A stretch of DNA of 64,000 bases. It comes from Deltaproteobacteria bacterium. GTDB taxonomy: Bacteria; Myxococcota_A; UBA9160; UBA4427. Position numbers and translations under genes: made by a program. The notes beneath the pieces are model-generated. The model saw only the letters and a list, made by a program, of their open reading frames with translations, made no database searches and had not been told where the DNA came from. Shown piece by piece: positions 1-9,589 of the stretch; within the stretch, counting starts at the first letter, position 1; every line of letters starts with the position of its first letter. The DNA lies in contig JAJDAO010000056.1 in assembly GCA_029261835.1 (NCBI GenBank), positions 1 to 64,000 on the forward strand, written 5' to 3'.

Positions 1-162
1 GTGTCCTGTCTCAGAAGTTCGCCAGCTATCTCGACGACCATCCATCCTCGCTGGCTGCGTTGGGAATCCCTTGAAATATCGACGGATATTCCTGCGGTCT
101 CCCGCCTTGCCCGCGAGGCGTCTGGGCGCCGATATAGTCGCCGAACTTCTGAGACAGGACAC
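1..162. repeat. MITE-like element with 21-bp perfect terminal inverted repeats
   Basis: Bases 1-21 are the exact reverse complement of bases 142-162, and the similarity continues imperfectly inward. The 120 bp between contain no convincing gene. The right repeat ends inside the TAG stop codon of the neighbouring dehydrogenase gene. This looks like a miniature inverted-repeat element or a relic of an insertion sequence, but the left repeat starts at the first base of the window, so a larger element extending upstream cannot be excluded. Confidence 0.6.
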
Positions 163-929
163 TAGAAACTGTCCGGGCGAACGTTCGCGTCGGCACCGCC
201 ATCGACGTACCAAACCGCGCCGTGCACGAAAGCGGCCTCCGGCCCAAGCAGAAAGCGCACCGTGGCCGCGACCTCCGCCGGTGTCCCATAGCGGCCGACC
301 GGAATCTTGAAGGCGCGGATCAGGTCGCCGTCGCCCGGCGTCTCGAGCCCTTCCCGTAGCAGAGGTGTGTCGACCGGCCCCGGCGCCACCGCGTTGAGCC
401 GAACGCCGGCGGTCCCCCACTCGAGCGACCGCCGCCGCACCGCGCGACCAACCGCGTTCTTGCTCATCATGTAGACCCCCTGGCCCGTGTCGGCATCTGC
501 CAGGCGTCTGGCTTCGTCTTCATCACCGGCCAGCATGGCGGCTACCAGCGGCGACTCGCCGAGTTGGGGGGCAATCTGGGCGCTATTCGAGCAGATCACC
601 ACCGCCGACGGGTCAGCACCCTTGCGAAGTGCGGGAAAGAATCCGCCCAGCAGGTCCACCACACCGAAGTAGTTCACCGACGCCACCTTGGCATTGTCGC
701 CGATATGGCCCCCCAGCCCGGCACACAGCAGCAACCGATCCAGCGTTCCCCCGGTGCGCTCGAGCACCTGCTCGACGGCGGCGGCTCGTTCTTCCGGCCG
801 CGACAGATCGGCAACCACCTCGGCGCTCTTGATGTCGATTCCGACGACCTCGTACCCATCGGCTTCGAGCCGCTGGCGGCATGCCGCACCGATCCCCGTG
901 GCGCAGCCGCTGATCGCAATGATCCCCAT
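162..929 (-). CDS. Short-chain dehydrogenase/reductase (SDR family)
   Basis: A 255-residue protein of normal length for a classical SDR. The N-terminal cofactor motif SGCATGIG lies at residues 7-14, an Asp near residue 32 ends the second strand and suggests NAD(H) preference, a CAG motif is at 69-71, and the catalytic pair is Tyr153/Lys157 in YMMSK with Ser residues near 114-116. The C-terminal half has the usual PGPVDTPL segment. ATG at 929 is chosen because GGAGG lies 9 bases upstream; GTG at 932 is also possible. The gene follows the FadH-like gene on the same strand with a gap of about 40 bases, so the two are probably co-transcribed and may act on related lipid or alicyclic substrates. 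The actual substrate cannot be read from sequence. Confidence 0.9.
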   Translation of the reverse strand: MGIIAISGCATGIGAACRQRLEADGYEVVGIDIKSAEVVADLSRPEERAAAVEQVLERTGGTLDRLLLCAGLGGHIGDNAKVASVNYFGVVDLLGGFFPALRKGADPSAVVICSNSAQIAPQLGESPLVAAMLAGDEDEARRLADADTGQGVYMMSKNAVGRAVRRRSLEWGTAGVRLNAVAPGPVDTPLLREGLETPGDGDLIRAFKIPVGRYGTPAEVAATVRFLLGPEAAFVHGAVWYVDGGADANVRPDSF

Positions 930-943
930 CACCTCACCCCTCC

Positions 944-971
944 AGTCGCCGAACTCCTGAGATAGCTGCTA
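944..971. repeat. Degenerate copy of the 136-164 element end
   Basis: This segment matches the right end of the 1-162 element (bases 136-164) with only two mismatches over the first 23 bases, then diverges. Like the other copy it runs into a TAG stop codon, here that of the FadH-like gene. It lies in the short gap upstream of the dehydrogenase start. Confidence 0.5.
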
Positions 972-3089
972 GATCTCTCGCGCCACGCGGGCGGCATCCA
1001 GCATGGCACCCTTGATGTAGCCGACGCCGCTACAGTCACCCAGTTCGTGCACCTCACCGCCGAGCCCGGCGATGGCCTTGGCGAGCGCCGGGTTCGCCTC
1101 GGCGCCGACCGCAAGGATCACCGTGTCGGCCGCCACCGTGCTTCGTGCGCCCTCGCCGTCCACGACCGTCACACCATTCTCTTCGATCGCTTCCACGCGA
1201 AGTGAGGAGCAGAGCTGTACGTCCGCCTCGCGCAGCTCGTGGAGCACCCGCCAGCGCAGGGGCGGCGACATCTCGGCGCCAAAGGTTTCTCCCTCCTCGA
1301 GCACAGAGACTTCGCGGCCACGCTCGCGCAGGAAGTCGGCCAACTCCAGACCCACCAGTCCGCCGCCCAGGACGACGACACGCTTGCCGATCGGCATCCA
1401 ATGCCGGGTCAGCTGGCGCGCGAGCGCCATACGGTCCGTCACACCGATCAGGCCTCCGACACCCAGCAGGGCGCGCTGCGAGAGACTCAGCTTGCGCGCC
1501 GCTACGCTCGGGTCGCTGCCCGTCATCAGTCCGCGCAGGTCATCACCGCTGAGGACCAGCGACCGCTCGACGCCCGGAATGGCGGGTGCACGTCGGCGAG
1601 CCCCCACTGCCACCAGCGTGACCTCGGGCGCCAGCTCGCGCACGAGCTCGGGCGTGATCTCCTGATCCAGCCGCAGCTCGATAGGAAGCTTGCGAACTTG
1701 TGTTTCGAGCCACTCGACCAGTCGACCATTCACTTCGCAGACGAGTGAGGAGAAGAGGGCCGTCCCGCCGAGGCGCTCGGTCTTCTCGCAGAGCGTCACG
1801 CGATGCCCCCGCAAGGCGGCCACGCGCGCGGCTTCCATGCCCGCCGGCCCGCCACCGACCACGAGCACATGCCTCGGCTTCTCCGCGGGCTCGAGCGGCA
1901 GCTCGGATTCGCGACCCGAGACCGGGTTCACGGCACAGCAGCTCGACTGATTGAGAAAGATCTGGCCGACGCAGGTGTAGCAGTAGATGCAGGGACGGAT
2001 GTCCTCGACGCGGTCCTCTTGGAGCTTGCGCGGCAGCTCCGGATCTGCGAGGAGCTTGCGCGCCATGGCGATGAAGTCGGCTCGGCCCTCGGCCAGGATG
2101 GTCTCCGCCTCCTCGGGCTCGATCCGCCCGACGGCGATCACCGGAATCCCGACGCGTCGCTTGATCTCTGCGGCATAGTCGACGAAGCCACAGGCGCGAT
2201 GGACGAGGGGGGCATCGGTGAAGGCCGACGCCTTCGACGAGTCCGCGTAGGCGCTGACGTGGATCGCGTCGGCCCCGGCAGCCTCGGCCACCTCAGCGGT
2301 GCGACGGGCGTCCTCTTCGCTGATCCCGCCCGGCGTGTGAAACTCCACGGCATCGATGCGACACCAGACCGGGAACGCCGCCCCGGTGCGCTCCTTGACC
2401 GCGCGGATGACCTCCACGAGCAGGCGTGCGCGGTTCTCCAGCGAGCCGCCGTACTCGTCATCGCGCTTGTTCGTGGCCGGAGAGAGAAAGCCGGAGAGGA
2501 TGTAGCCATGGCCGGCGTGGAGCTCGACTGCATCGAAGCCCGCGCGCTGGGCCCGCTCGGCCGCGTCGGCGAAGAGCGCAACGAGTTCGTCGATGTCGCT
2601 CTTGGTCATGACGTGGTAGAGCATCTTGGCGCCGGGCTGAGTCAGATTCTTGACGAAGAGGCCCATCTCCTCACGCGTCAGATCCGCCGTGAGGTCGCTG
2701 GGCTTGTACGGAATCTCCGATGGCACCCACATGGGCCGTCCGTCCTCGATGTCGCGGACCGCCACCTTACCGGCGTGCTGAAGCTGAATCGCGACCCGGG
2801 CGCCGTGAGCGTGGATGCGCCTCGTGAAGTCGCACAGGTCGGGCAGAAAGGCGTCGTCGGAGATCGACACCTGGTTCGGGTTGCAGGTGCCAGCCGGGTA
2901 GGAGATGGCGCCGACACCGACGATGAGCAGTCCGGCGCCGCCACGGGCTCGCTCCTCGTAGTAGCACTTGATGCGCTCACCCATGTGCCCGTCCGGCTGG
3001 GCGAGATTTGAGCCCATCGGGGCCATGATGATGCGATTGCGGATCTCGAGCGATCCGATGCGGCCGGGTGCGAGTAGGTTCTTCAGCAC
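969..3089 (-). CDS. 2,4-dienoyl-CoA reductase-like NADH:flavin oxidoreductase (FadH/Old Yellow Enzyme type)
   Basis: A three-part flavoprotein of 706 residues, about the length of FadH. Residues 1-350 form an Old Yellow Enzyme TIM barrel that binds FMN (HAGHGY at 191-196, the usual site for substrate-orienting residues). A 4Fe-4S cluster motif follows, with Cys367, Cys370, Cys373 and Cys384 or 385. The C-terminal part is an FAD/NAD(P) module with GGGPAG at 412-417 and a second Rossmann motif, VVVLGGGLVG, near residue 575. GTG at 3089 is chosen because AGAGGA lies 6 bases upstream and the protein then starts exactly where family members do; ATG at 3116 is the alternative. The family reduces enoyl-type double bonds in CoA thioesters or other enones. 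The substrate here is unknown, and the SDR downstream suggests a shared catabolic route. Confidence 0.88.
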   Translation of the reverse strand: MLKNLLAPGRIGSLEIRNRIIMAPMGSNLAQPDGHMGERIKCYYEERARGGAGLLIVGVGAISYPAGTCNPNQVSISDDAFLPDLCDFTRRIHAHGARVAIQLQHAGKVAVRDIEDGRPMWVPSEIPYKPSDLTADLTREEMGLFVKNLTQPGAKMLYHVMTKSDIDELVALFADAAERAQRAGFDAVELHAGHGYILSGFLSPATNKRDDEYGGSLENRARLLVEVIRAVKERTGAAFPVWCRIDAVEFHTPGGISEEDARRTAEVAEAAGADAIHVSAYADSSKASAFTDAPLVHRACGFVDYAAEIKRRVGIPVIAVGRIEPEEAETILAEGRADFIAMARKLLADPELPRKLQEDRVEDIRPCIYCYTCVGQIFLNQSSCCAVNPVSGRESELPLEPAEKPRHVLVVGGGPAGMEAARVAALRGHRVTLCEKTERLGGTALFSSLVCEVNGRLVEWLETQVRKLPIELRLDQEITPELVRELAPEVTLVAVGARRRAPAIPGVERSLVLSGDDLRGLMTGSDPSVAARKLSLSQRALLGVGGLIGVTDRMALARQLTRHWMPIGKRVVVLGGGLVGLELADFLRERGREVSVLEEGETFGAEMSPPLRWRVLHELREADVQLCSSLRVEAIEENGVTVVDGEGARSTVAADTVILAVGAEANPALAKAIAGLGGEVHELGDCSGVGYIKGAMLDAARVAREI

Positions 3090-3340
3090 TCTTTGTCCTC
3101 TCTGCTCGCGAGTCATCCGAGCAGCTTCCGTGGTGGGCGCCGGGCTCGGCGAGAGCATACCCAAAACACGTGGGGGCATCCCCGCGCCGCGAGCCCCGAG
3201 CGAGCGCCCGCCAGCCGGCGGACCGGGAACCGAGGTCGAGCCGCCGGTGTCTTGCAATTCCGTTTGATCCCAGGTATTCAGGCCGCCCACCGCCGCAGAG
3301 CGATGCCACCTCACCGAACGGAATTCCCAGCAGAGCAGCA

Positions 3341-4321
3341 ATGATCTCGATACGAAATCTCACGCGGAAATACGGCTCGCTCGTGGCGGTAGACGACGTC
3401 TCGCTGGAGATCGAGCGCCGTGAGGTCGTCGGGCTCCTCGGGCACAACGGCGCGGGCAAGACAACTGTGATGAAGATCCTGACCGGCTTCCTGGAGCCCA
3501 CGTCGGGTGCGGTTTCGGTTGGCGGGATGGACGTCGCCACGAACCGTGTCGCCGCACAGCGGCAGATTGGCTACCTGCCGGAAAACGCCCCGCTCTACCC
3601 AGAGATGTTGGTCCAGCAGTACCTGCAGATGATGGCGGAGCTGCGAGACGTACCCCCGGAGCGGACCGAGCGGGCGGTGGCGGAGGCCGTGCGCGCCACC
3701 GGCCTCGAAGATCACCTGCTGGCACCGATCCACACACTCTCGAAGGGCTACCGGCAACGCGTTGGCCTGGCGCAGGCGATCGTCCACGAGCCCGAGGTGC
3801 TGGTGCTCGACGAGCCGAGCAACGGCTTGGACCCGTTCCAGATCCAGTCGATTCGCGACCTGATCCTGCGTCTGGCGAGTGATACGACGATCATCCTCTC
3901 GACCCACATCCTGCAGGAGATCGAGGCCGTCTGCGACCGCCTGCTCGTGATGATCGATGGCAGCCTGGCCGCCGACGGCTCGCTCTCGAAGCTACTGGCG
4001 AGCGACCACGTCGAGCTTTCGCTGCGCACTCTCGGCGCGGACGAGGCGGCCACGACCGAGCAGCTCGAATCGATCGCCGCCGTGTGCACAGCCAGGCGGG
4101 CCGGCGAGGACCGCGAGCATCCCGGCTTCGACACCTGGACGCTCGAGTGCGAGCCCGGCAGCAGTATCGTGCCGGCGGTGATCGAAGCCGGACGTAGAGC
4201 CGGCTGGACGATTGCCGCGGCCGCGCCGCGTCGGCGCACGCTGGAGAGCTTCTTCAAAGACCTGCAGGAAGAGCACGTCGCCCGGCAACGACGGGCGCCG
4301 CAGTCGGAGCCGCGCGCATGA
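3341..4321 (+). CDS. ABC transporter ATP-binding protein (GldA-like)
   Basis: A 326-residue ABC ATPase: Walker A GHNGAGKTT at 34-42, signature LSKGYRQR at 133-140 (a K replaces the usual G), Walker B VLVLDEPS at 153-160, and the H-loop in STHILQE. The extra C-terminal 100 residues are typical of the ATPase partners of ABC-2 exporters. ATG at 3341 matches the family N-terminus; upstream in-frame sequence overlaps the divergent flavoprotein gene. The stop overlaps the start of the fused permease gene by four bases (ATGA), indicating translational coupling. It is likely to energise the membrane protein encoded next. Confidence 0.93.
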   Translation: MISIRNLTRKYGSLVAVDDVSLEIERREVVGLLGHNGAGKTTVMKILTGFLEPTSGAVSVGGMDVATNRVAAQRQIGYLPENAPLYPEMLVQQYLQMMAELRDVPPERTERAVAEAVRATGLEDHLLAPIHTLSKGYRQRVGLAQAIVHEPEVLVLDEPSNGLDPFQIQSIRDLILRLASDTTIILSTHILQEIEAVCDRLLVMIDGSLAADGSLSKLLASDHVELSLRTLGADEAATTEQLESIAAVCTARRAGEDREHPGFDTWTLECEPGSSIVPAVIEAGRRAGWTIAAAAPRRRTLESFFKDLQEEHVARQRRAPQSEPRA

Positions 4322-7212
4322 GAGCCGTCATGATCATCGCGCGCAAGGAGCTGCGCAGCTATTTCGAATCACCGGTGGCGCTGATCTTCCTCGGCATCTT
4401 CCTGCTCGCCACGCTCTTCAGCTTCTTCGGACACTCGAGCTTCTTCGCACGAAACATCGCCGACGTTCGCCCGCTCTTCGCCTGGCTGCCGCTGCTGCTG
4501 ATCTTCCTGGTGGCGGCGATCACCATGCGCCAGTGGGCGGAAGAACGAAAGATGGGCACTCTGGAAGTGCTCCTCACCCTGCCCGTTCAAACTCGCGATC
4601 TGGTGCTGGGCAAGTTCATCGCCGGCAGCCTTCTGGTCGCGGTGGCGCTCGCCCTCACGCTTGCCATCCCCATCATGGTCTCCTGGCTGGGAGACCTCGA
4701 TTGGGGCCCTGTCGTCGGTGGCTACCTCGGCGCGCTGCTGCTCGGCGCCAGCTATGTCGCGATCGGGCTGTGCGTCAGCTCTCGCACCGACAACCAGGTG
4801 GTGTCGCTCATGCTCACGCTGGTGATCGCGACGGCGATCTACTTGCTCGGCAGCGATCAGCTCACCCAGCTCTTCAGCAACCAGGTCTCGGACGTGCTTC
4901 GAGCGCTGGGAACCGGCTCGCGCTTCACCAGCATCGAGCGCGGCGTCCTCGACCTGCGAGACCTCGGCTACTACGTCGGACTCAGCGTCTTCTTTCTGGC
5001 CCTCAACTGGTACTTCCTCGAGTCGGAACGCATCGACCGGGATGCGGCGCGTGGACGTGGCCAGGCCCGCGGACTCCTTCTGCTGGTGGGGCTGGTTGGA
5101 CTCAACGCGATCGCGTTCAGTATCTGGCTCGCGCCGGTAACCGCCCTGCGTGTCGACATGACGGAGCGGGGCGAATACTCGATCAGCCGCGTCACCGTCG
5201 AGACGCTGGCCGCACTCGACGAGCCGCTGGCCATCGAGGGTTACTTCTCGGAGCGTACGCACCCTCTGCTCGCACCACTGGTGCCGCAGATCCGCGACCT
5301 GCTCGCCGAGTACGCGATCTCCGGAGAGGGTCGCGTTCAGGTCGAATTCGCGGACCCCAATGCCGATGAAGCGCTCGAGCAGGAGATCGGTGAACGCTAC
5401 GGAATTCGCAGCGTGCCGTTCCGCGTGGCGGATCGCCACCAACAGGCCGTCGTCAACTCCTACTTTCACGTGCTGGTGCGCTACGGCGACCAATTCGAGA
5501 CGCTCAGCTTCGACGAGCTGATCGAGGTGCGGGTCGACGACGTCGATCTCGAGGTTCGACTGCGCAATCTCGAGTATGACCTCACGCGCACGATCAAGCG
5601 TGTCTCCCAGGACTTCCAGAGCATGGAGTCCCTCTTCGCCCGCCTGCCGGAGCCCGCCAAGCTGAGCGTCTACGTGACGCCGGACAGCCTGCCGCAGGAT
5701 TTCGGCGAGCTGCCCGCTCGCATTCGCAAAGTCGCGCGAGATCTCGAGCGCGTCGCCCACGGCAAGCTGATCTTCGAGGAGATCGACCCAGGCGGCGATC
5801 GCGGGCTGCGCGAGCAGCTGGCCGAGAGCTACGGCATCCGGCCGCTGGCGGTCGATCTGTTCGGACGCCAGACCTTCTATCTCGACCTCGTGCTCGAGGG
5901 CGGTGGCAAGAGCCAACGCATCATGCCGCGCAGCGATCTCGCCGAGAGCGACCTGCGCAGTGCCATCGAAGCGGCTGTACGGCGCGCCACGCCAGGGCAG
6001 CTCAAGACGGTTGGACTGTTCACCCAGACACCTCTCGCCCCGCCACCCAACCCGCAGCTGCCACCGCAGCTCCAGCCGCCGCCGCCACAGCCTGACTACC
6101 GCGGCCTGGAGCAGCTCCTCCGCGAGGACTACGAAGTAGCCAAGGTCGATCTCTCGAGCGGCACGGTTCCCGACACGGTCGACGTGTTGGTCGTTGGCAA
6201 GCCCGGCGCGATCGGCGCGAAGGAGCAGTTCGCCATCGACCAGTTCCTGATGCGCGGCGGCAAGCTGATCGCGCTGGCCGGGCGCTACGTGATCGACCCC
6301 GGACGCGGCGCCTTGCAGGCCACGCAGCACGAGAGTCCACTCTTCGATCTACTGCAGACCTGGGGCGTGACGGTCGAGTCGGCACTCCTGATGGATCCGC
6401 AGAACGCGCCGTTCCCCATCCCCGTCGAGGAGCAGCGGGGCATGTTTCGAATGCAGCGCATCCGCATGCTCCCCTACCCGTTCTTCCCCGATATCCGGCG
6501 TGACGGATTCGAAGCCAGTCACCCCGCGCTCACCGGCATCCAGAACGTGACCATGCCCTGGGCGTCCCCCCTCAGTGTGTCGGCTCCCGATGGCGTCGCG
6601 AGCAAGACGCTGCTCACGAGTTCCGCCGAGAGCTGGCTCAACAGCACGGGCAGTATCGAGCCGGATTTTCGGCGCTACCCGGACGAGGGATTCGCCCCGA
6701 GTGGCGAGCAGGCGGGCCGCGTACTGGCCGTCTCGCTCGAAGGCAGCTTCCCCAGTCACTTCGCCGAACGCGCCTCGCCCCTCTTTGCCGCTGAAGGGGA
6801 CACGCCAAGGGAGACTGACGCGCAGGAAGCAGCGCCGAACGCCACGGGGCGGACGCTGAAGCAATCGCTGCCCGACGCGCGCTTGATGGTGCTCGGCTCC
6901 GCCGAGATCGTGTCGGACCTGCTGCTTCAGCTCGCCGGCCAACCTGGCGGCGAGACGCACCGCGGTGATCTTCAGCTCGTACAGAATCTACTCGACTGGT
7001 CGGTCGAGGACACAGACGTGCTGAGCATCCGCTCGACCGGCGCCTTCGCCCGCACGCTCCGCCCGCTGAGCGAGAGCGAGGCGCGCGGCTGGGAGATCGC
7101 GAGCTATGCCGCCACACTCTTCATGCTGATCGGCGTGACGCTGGCGCCGCGGCGACACCGCCGCCGCATTCGCGCCATCCCGCTGCCACCACGCGCCGGG
7201 GCGAGTTCATGA
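4318..7212 (+). CDS. Fused ABC-2 permease and GldG-like auxiliary protein
   Basis: A 964-residue protein joining two parts that are separate in Bacteroidetes Gld systems. Residues 1 to about 240 are an ABC-2 permease with six predicted hydrophobic segments and the conserved region around RQWAEERKMGTLEVL. After another transmembrane segment near 245-265, a large periplasmic GldG/ABC-auxiliary domain follows, with the typical segment around LLAEYAISGEGRVQVEFADP, a proline-rich stretch near 575-595, and a final transmembrane segment near the C-terminus followed by a basic tail. It overlaps both neighbours by four bases. The domain order predicts a complete exporter half fused to its periplasmic partner. 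Export cargo is unknown. Confidence 0.9.
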   Translation: MRAVMIIARKELRSYFESPVALIFLGIFLLATLFSFFGHSSFFARNIADVRPLFAWLPLLLIFLVAAITMRQWAEERKMGTLEVLLTLPVQTRDLVLGKFIAGSLLVAVALALTLAIPIMVSWLGDLDWGPVVGGYLGALLLGASYVAIGLCVSSRTDNQVVSLMLTLVIATAIYLLGSDQLTQLFSNQVSDVLRALGTGSRFTSIERGVLDLRDLGYYVGLSVFFLALNWYFLESERIDRDAARGRGQARGLLLLVGLVGLNAIAFSIWLAPVTALRVDMTERGEYSISRVTVETLAALDEPLAIEGYFSERTHPLLAPLVPQIRDLLAEYAISGEGRVQVEFADPNADEALEQEIGERYGIRSVPFRVADRHQQAVVNSYFHVLVRYGDQFETLSFDELIEVRVDDVDLEVRLRNLEYDLTRTIKRVSQDFQSMESLFARLPEPAKLSVYVTPDSLPQDFGELPARIRKVARDLERVAHGKLIFEEIDPGGDRGLREQLAESYGIRPLAVDLFGRQTFYLDLVLEGGGKSQRIMPRSDLAESDLRSAIEAAVRRATPGQLKTVGLFTQTPLAPPPNPQLPPQLQPPPPQPDYRGLEQLLREDYEVAKVDLSSGTVPDTVDVLVVGKPGAIGAKEQFAIDQFLMRGGKLIALAGRYVIDPGRGALQATQHESPLFDLLQTWGVTVESALLMDPQNAPFPIPVEEQRGMFRMQRIRMLPYPFFPDIRRDGFEASHPALTGIQNVTMPWASPLSVSAPDGVASKTLLTSSAESWLNSTGSIEPDFRRYPDEGFAPSGEQAGRVLAVSLEGSFPSHFAERASPLFAAEGDTPRETDAQEAAPNATGRTLKQSLPDARLMVLGSAEIVSDLLLQLAGQPGGETHRGDLQLVQNLLDWSVEDTDVLSIRSTGAFARTLRPLSESEARGWEIASYAATLFMLIGVTLAPRRHRRRIRAIPLPPRAGASS

Positions 7213-8159
7213 GCCTCAGACAGCTTCTCTCACTCGCCCTCGCGGTCCAGCTGGTTCTGGCGGTGATCACATGGTGGCCCGAGGACCGCTCGGCCCTGCT
7301 GCCCCATCCCTTTCTCGCTCTCTCCGCCGACGCGGTCGACGAGCTTCGCATCGCCAGCAAGCCGGCGGATGGCGAGGAGCTGGACTGGCTTCATCTGGTA
7401 CGCGAAGCGGATGACTGGACCATTGCGTCGGAGGGGCGATACCCGGCAGAGCGGGACAAAGTCGAAGCTGTCATCGAGCAGCTCCTGGCGATGCAGGTGC
7501 GCAGTCCCATCGCCACCCGCGAAGCCAGCCACAATTCTCTCAAAGTCGGCGAGGACGAGTACGGCCGGCGGGTCGCAATCCGCACTGGCGAGGACCGCTA
7601 CGAGCTGGTCCTCGGAGCGGCCAAGAGCAATAGCGTCAACGTGCGCCGGGCCGACGCGACAGAGGTCTATCTCGCCACTGGCCTCTCCGAGTGGTCGATC
7701 CGCGACGACGCGCGTAGCTACTGGGACAGCAGCTACGTCAGTGCGGACCCGAACGAGATCACCGCGCTTCGGCTCAGCAATCGACACGGCACGCTCGGCT
7801 TCACCCGCGGCGATGATGGCTGGCGCCTCGCTGAACCGACCGAGGACGCGAGTCTCGATCGGGAAGAGATCGAGCGGTTTCTCAGGACGGTGACGAGCGT
7901 TCGGATGAACGACCCGGTCGGGACCGAGATCAAGCCCGAGTACGGCCTCGATTCCGGAATCCGGGTGAGCTGGACTCTCGAGGCCGAGAACGAGTCCGTC
8001 GCGGGCGGCTACGTGGTCGGAGCAGCGAGCGATTCCTTCCGCTACGTCAAGTCCGACAGCAGTCCCTACGTGGTCAAGGTGAACGAGAGCAGCCTCCAGG
8101 AGCTGAGCGACGCAACGGCGAAGAAGTTCATTGCGAAGGCGGGCGACGCCGGAGACTAG
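7209..8159 (+). CDS. DUF4340 domain protein, membrane-anchored
   Basis: A 316-residue protein with one N-terminal hydrophobic segment (residues 6-24) followed by a repetitive periplasmic beta-rich domain recognised as DUF4340 from its layout and phrases such as DWTIASEGRYPAERDKV and SYVSADPNEI. DUF4340 genes regularly follow Gld-type permease/GldG genes, and here the start codon overlaps the preceding stop (ATGA). It is therefore probably the third subunit of the same envelope complex. No catalytic residues are recognisable. Confidence 0.85.
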   Translation: MSLRQLLSLALAVQLVLAVITWWPEDRSALLPHPFLALSADAVDELRIASKPADGEELDWLHLVREADDWTIASEGRYPAERDKVEAVIEQLLAMQVRSPIATREASHNSLKVGEDEYGRRVAIRTGEDRYELVLGAAKSNSVNVRRADATEVYLATGLSEWSIRDDARSYWDSSYVSADPNEITALRLSNRHGTLGFTRGDDGWRLAEPTEDASLDREEIERFLRTVTSVRMNDPVGTEIKPEYGLDSGIRVSWTLEAENESVAGGYVVGAASDSFRYVKSDSSPYVVKVNESSLQELSDATAKKFIAKAGDAGD

Positions 8160-8245
8160 GGCTGGGCACCTCTATCGCCACGGCCAGGTGTGGCAACGCT
8201 GCTAAGCTGTCGCCCCGTTCACCACCTAGCCTGGGACCGTGCGAC

Positions 8246-9589
8246 ATGCCGCTACCCATCCTCGACCTCAGCCGTGCGGAGGACAGCTCGGCCTGGGCTG
8301 AACGACTCGGGCGGCTGCGCGCGACCACGTCTCTGGGCGGCGCAGCCGCGCAGACCGTGTCCCAGATCGTCGAGGACGTTCGACGGCGGGGCGATGCAGC
8401 GGTGGTGGAGAACATGCGTCGCTGGACTGATCCCGACTTCGACGCGGAGCGCATTCGAGTCCACCCGGATGAGCTACAACGGGCCGCCGACTCGCTCGAC
8501 CCCGTCCTGTGCCGCTCGCTCGAAGCAGCCATCGCCAATGTCCGCGCCTACCAGGAACACATCAGGCCCGACGATCCCGCGACGATCGAGATTGCCGGCG
8601 CAGAGCTGGGTTTGCGGTTCAGACCCGTCGAGAGTACCGGACTCACGGTGCCGGGCGGTGTTGCGGTGCTGGTCTCGACACTCGTGATGCTCGCCGTTCC
8701 CGCCATCGTGGCGGGCGTCGAGCCGCGCCGCATCCGCGTCGTGAACCCGCCACCGACACGACGCGAAGGCGAAGTGCCGAGCGACGTCTCGCCGGTGGTG
8801 CTCGCCGCTTGTCACCTGCTCGGAATCGATACCGTCTACCGTATCGGCGGCGCACAGGCGGTAGCCGCACTGGCCTACGGCACGCAGCGAGTCGAACCCG
8901 TGGAGCTGATTGCCGGGCCTGGCAATATCTATGGTCAGCTCGCCAAGCAGATGGTGAGCGGCACTTGTGGCACGGATGGCGGCTTCTACGGCCCGAGCGA
9001 GATCGTCACCATCGCCGACCAGAGCGCCGACCCACGCTGCGTCGCCGCGGACCTGATTGCCCAGGCGGAGCACGATCCGGGCAAGTGCTTCTTGATCGCC
9101 TGGTCGCGAGAGGTGATCGAGGGCATCACACAAGAAGTCGAGAGCCAGCTCCAGAAGCGCGGCCGCTCGGCGGCGATCGAGACGGCGCTGGCCGAGGAAT
9201 CGGCCGCGCTCATCGTCGCGGACGAAGCGGAGGCCGCCCACATCGCCGATGCCGTCGCGGCCGAGCATGTGAGCTTGGCCGTTTCGCAGCCCGAGCTCTG
9301 GCTGGAACGCCTGCGCCACGGCGGTGAGTTCTTTCTCGGCGACCAGTCCCCCGTGGCCGCCGGCGACTACTACGCCGGCCCAAGCCACTGCCTGCCCACC
9401 GGGACCACCGCGCGCTTCGCCAGCGGCATTAGCGTGTACACGTTCCTCAAGCGCAGCGGAACCGTGCACTACCGGAACGGTATGCCCGAAGCCGCGATCG
9501 ACGCCGTCGCCCGACTGGCCGAGCTCGAGGGATTGGATGCCCACGCCGAATCGGCTCGAGTCCGAAGCCGAGCAACACGACACCCATGA
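8246..9589 (+). CDS. Histidinol dehydrogenase family protein (HisD paralogue)
   Basis: A 447-residue zinc- and NAD-dependent alcohol dehydrogenase of the HisD fold. It has the nucleotide-binding segment YRIGGAQAVAALAYGT, the zinc-ligand motif AQAEHD, the catalytic Glu-His of AEHVSL, and the Asp of AGDYYAG. The usual GIDMIAGPSE segment is altered to GTDGGFYGPSE, and the typical GPNHVLPT is GPSHCLPT. No other histidine genes are nearby. It may be a true HisD or a catabolic paralogue such as the sulfopropanediol dehydrogenases of this family; the deviations favour a paralogue. It follows the transporter operon by 86 bases and may be transcribed with it. Confidence 0.82.
   Translation: MPLPILDLSRAEDSSAWAERLGRLRATTSLGGAAAQTVSQIVEDVRRRGDAAVVENMRRWTDPDFDAERIRVHPDELQRAADSLDPVLCRSLEAAIANVRAYQEHIRPDDPATIEIAGAELGLRFRPVESTGLTVPGGVAVLVSTLVMLAVPAIVAGVEPRRIRVVNPPPTRREGEVPSDVSPVVLAACHLLGIDTVYRIGGAQAVAALAYGTQRVEPVELIAGPGNIYGQLAKQMVSGTCGTDGGFYGPSEIVTIADQSADPRCVAADLIAQAEHDPGKCFLIAWSREVIEGITQEVESQLQKRGRSAAIETALAEESAALIVADEAEAAHIADAVAAEHVSLAVSQPELWLERLRHGGEFFLGDQSPVAAGDYYAGPSHCLPTGTTARFASGISVYTFLKRSGTVHYRNGMPEAAIDAVARLAELEGLDAHAESARVRSRATRHP

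Noticed and set aside
4369..6330. Long open frame (653 codons) on the minus strand
   Set aside because: It is antisense to the fused permease/GldG gene, has no family resemblance, and is explained by high GC at third positions.
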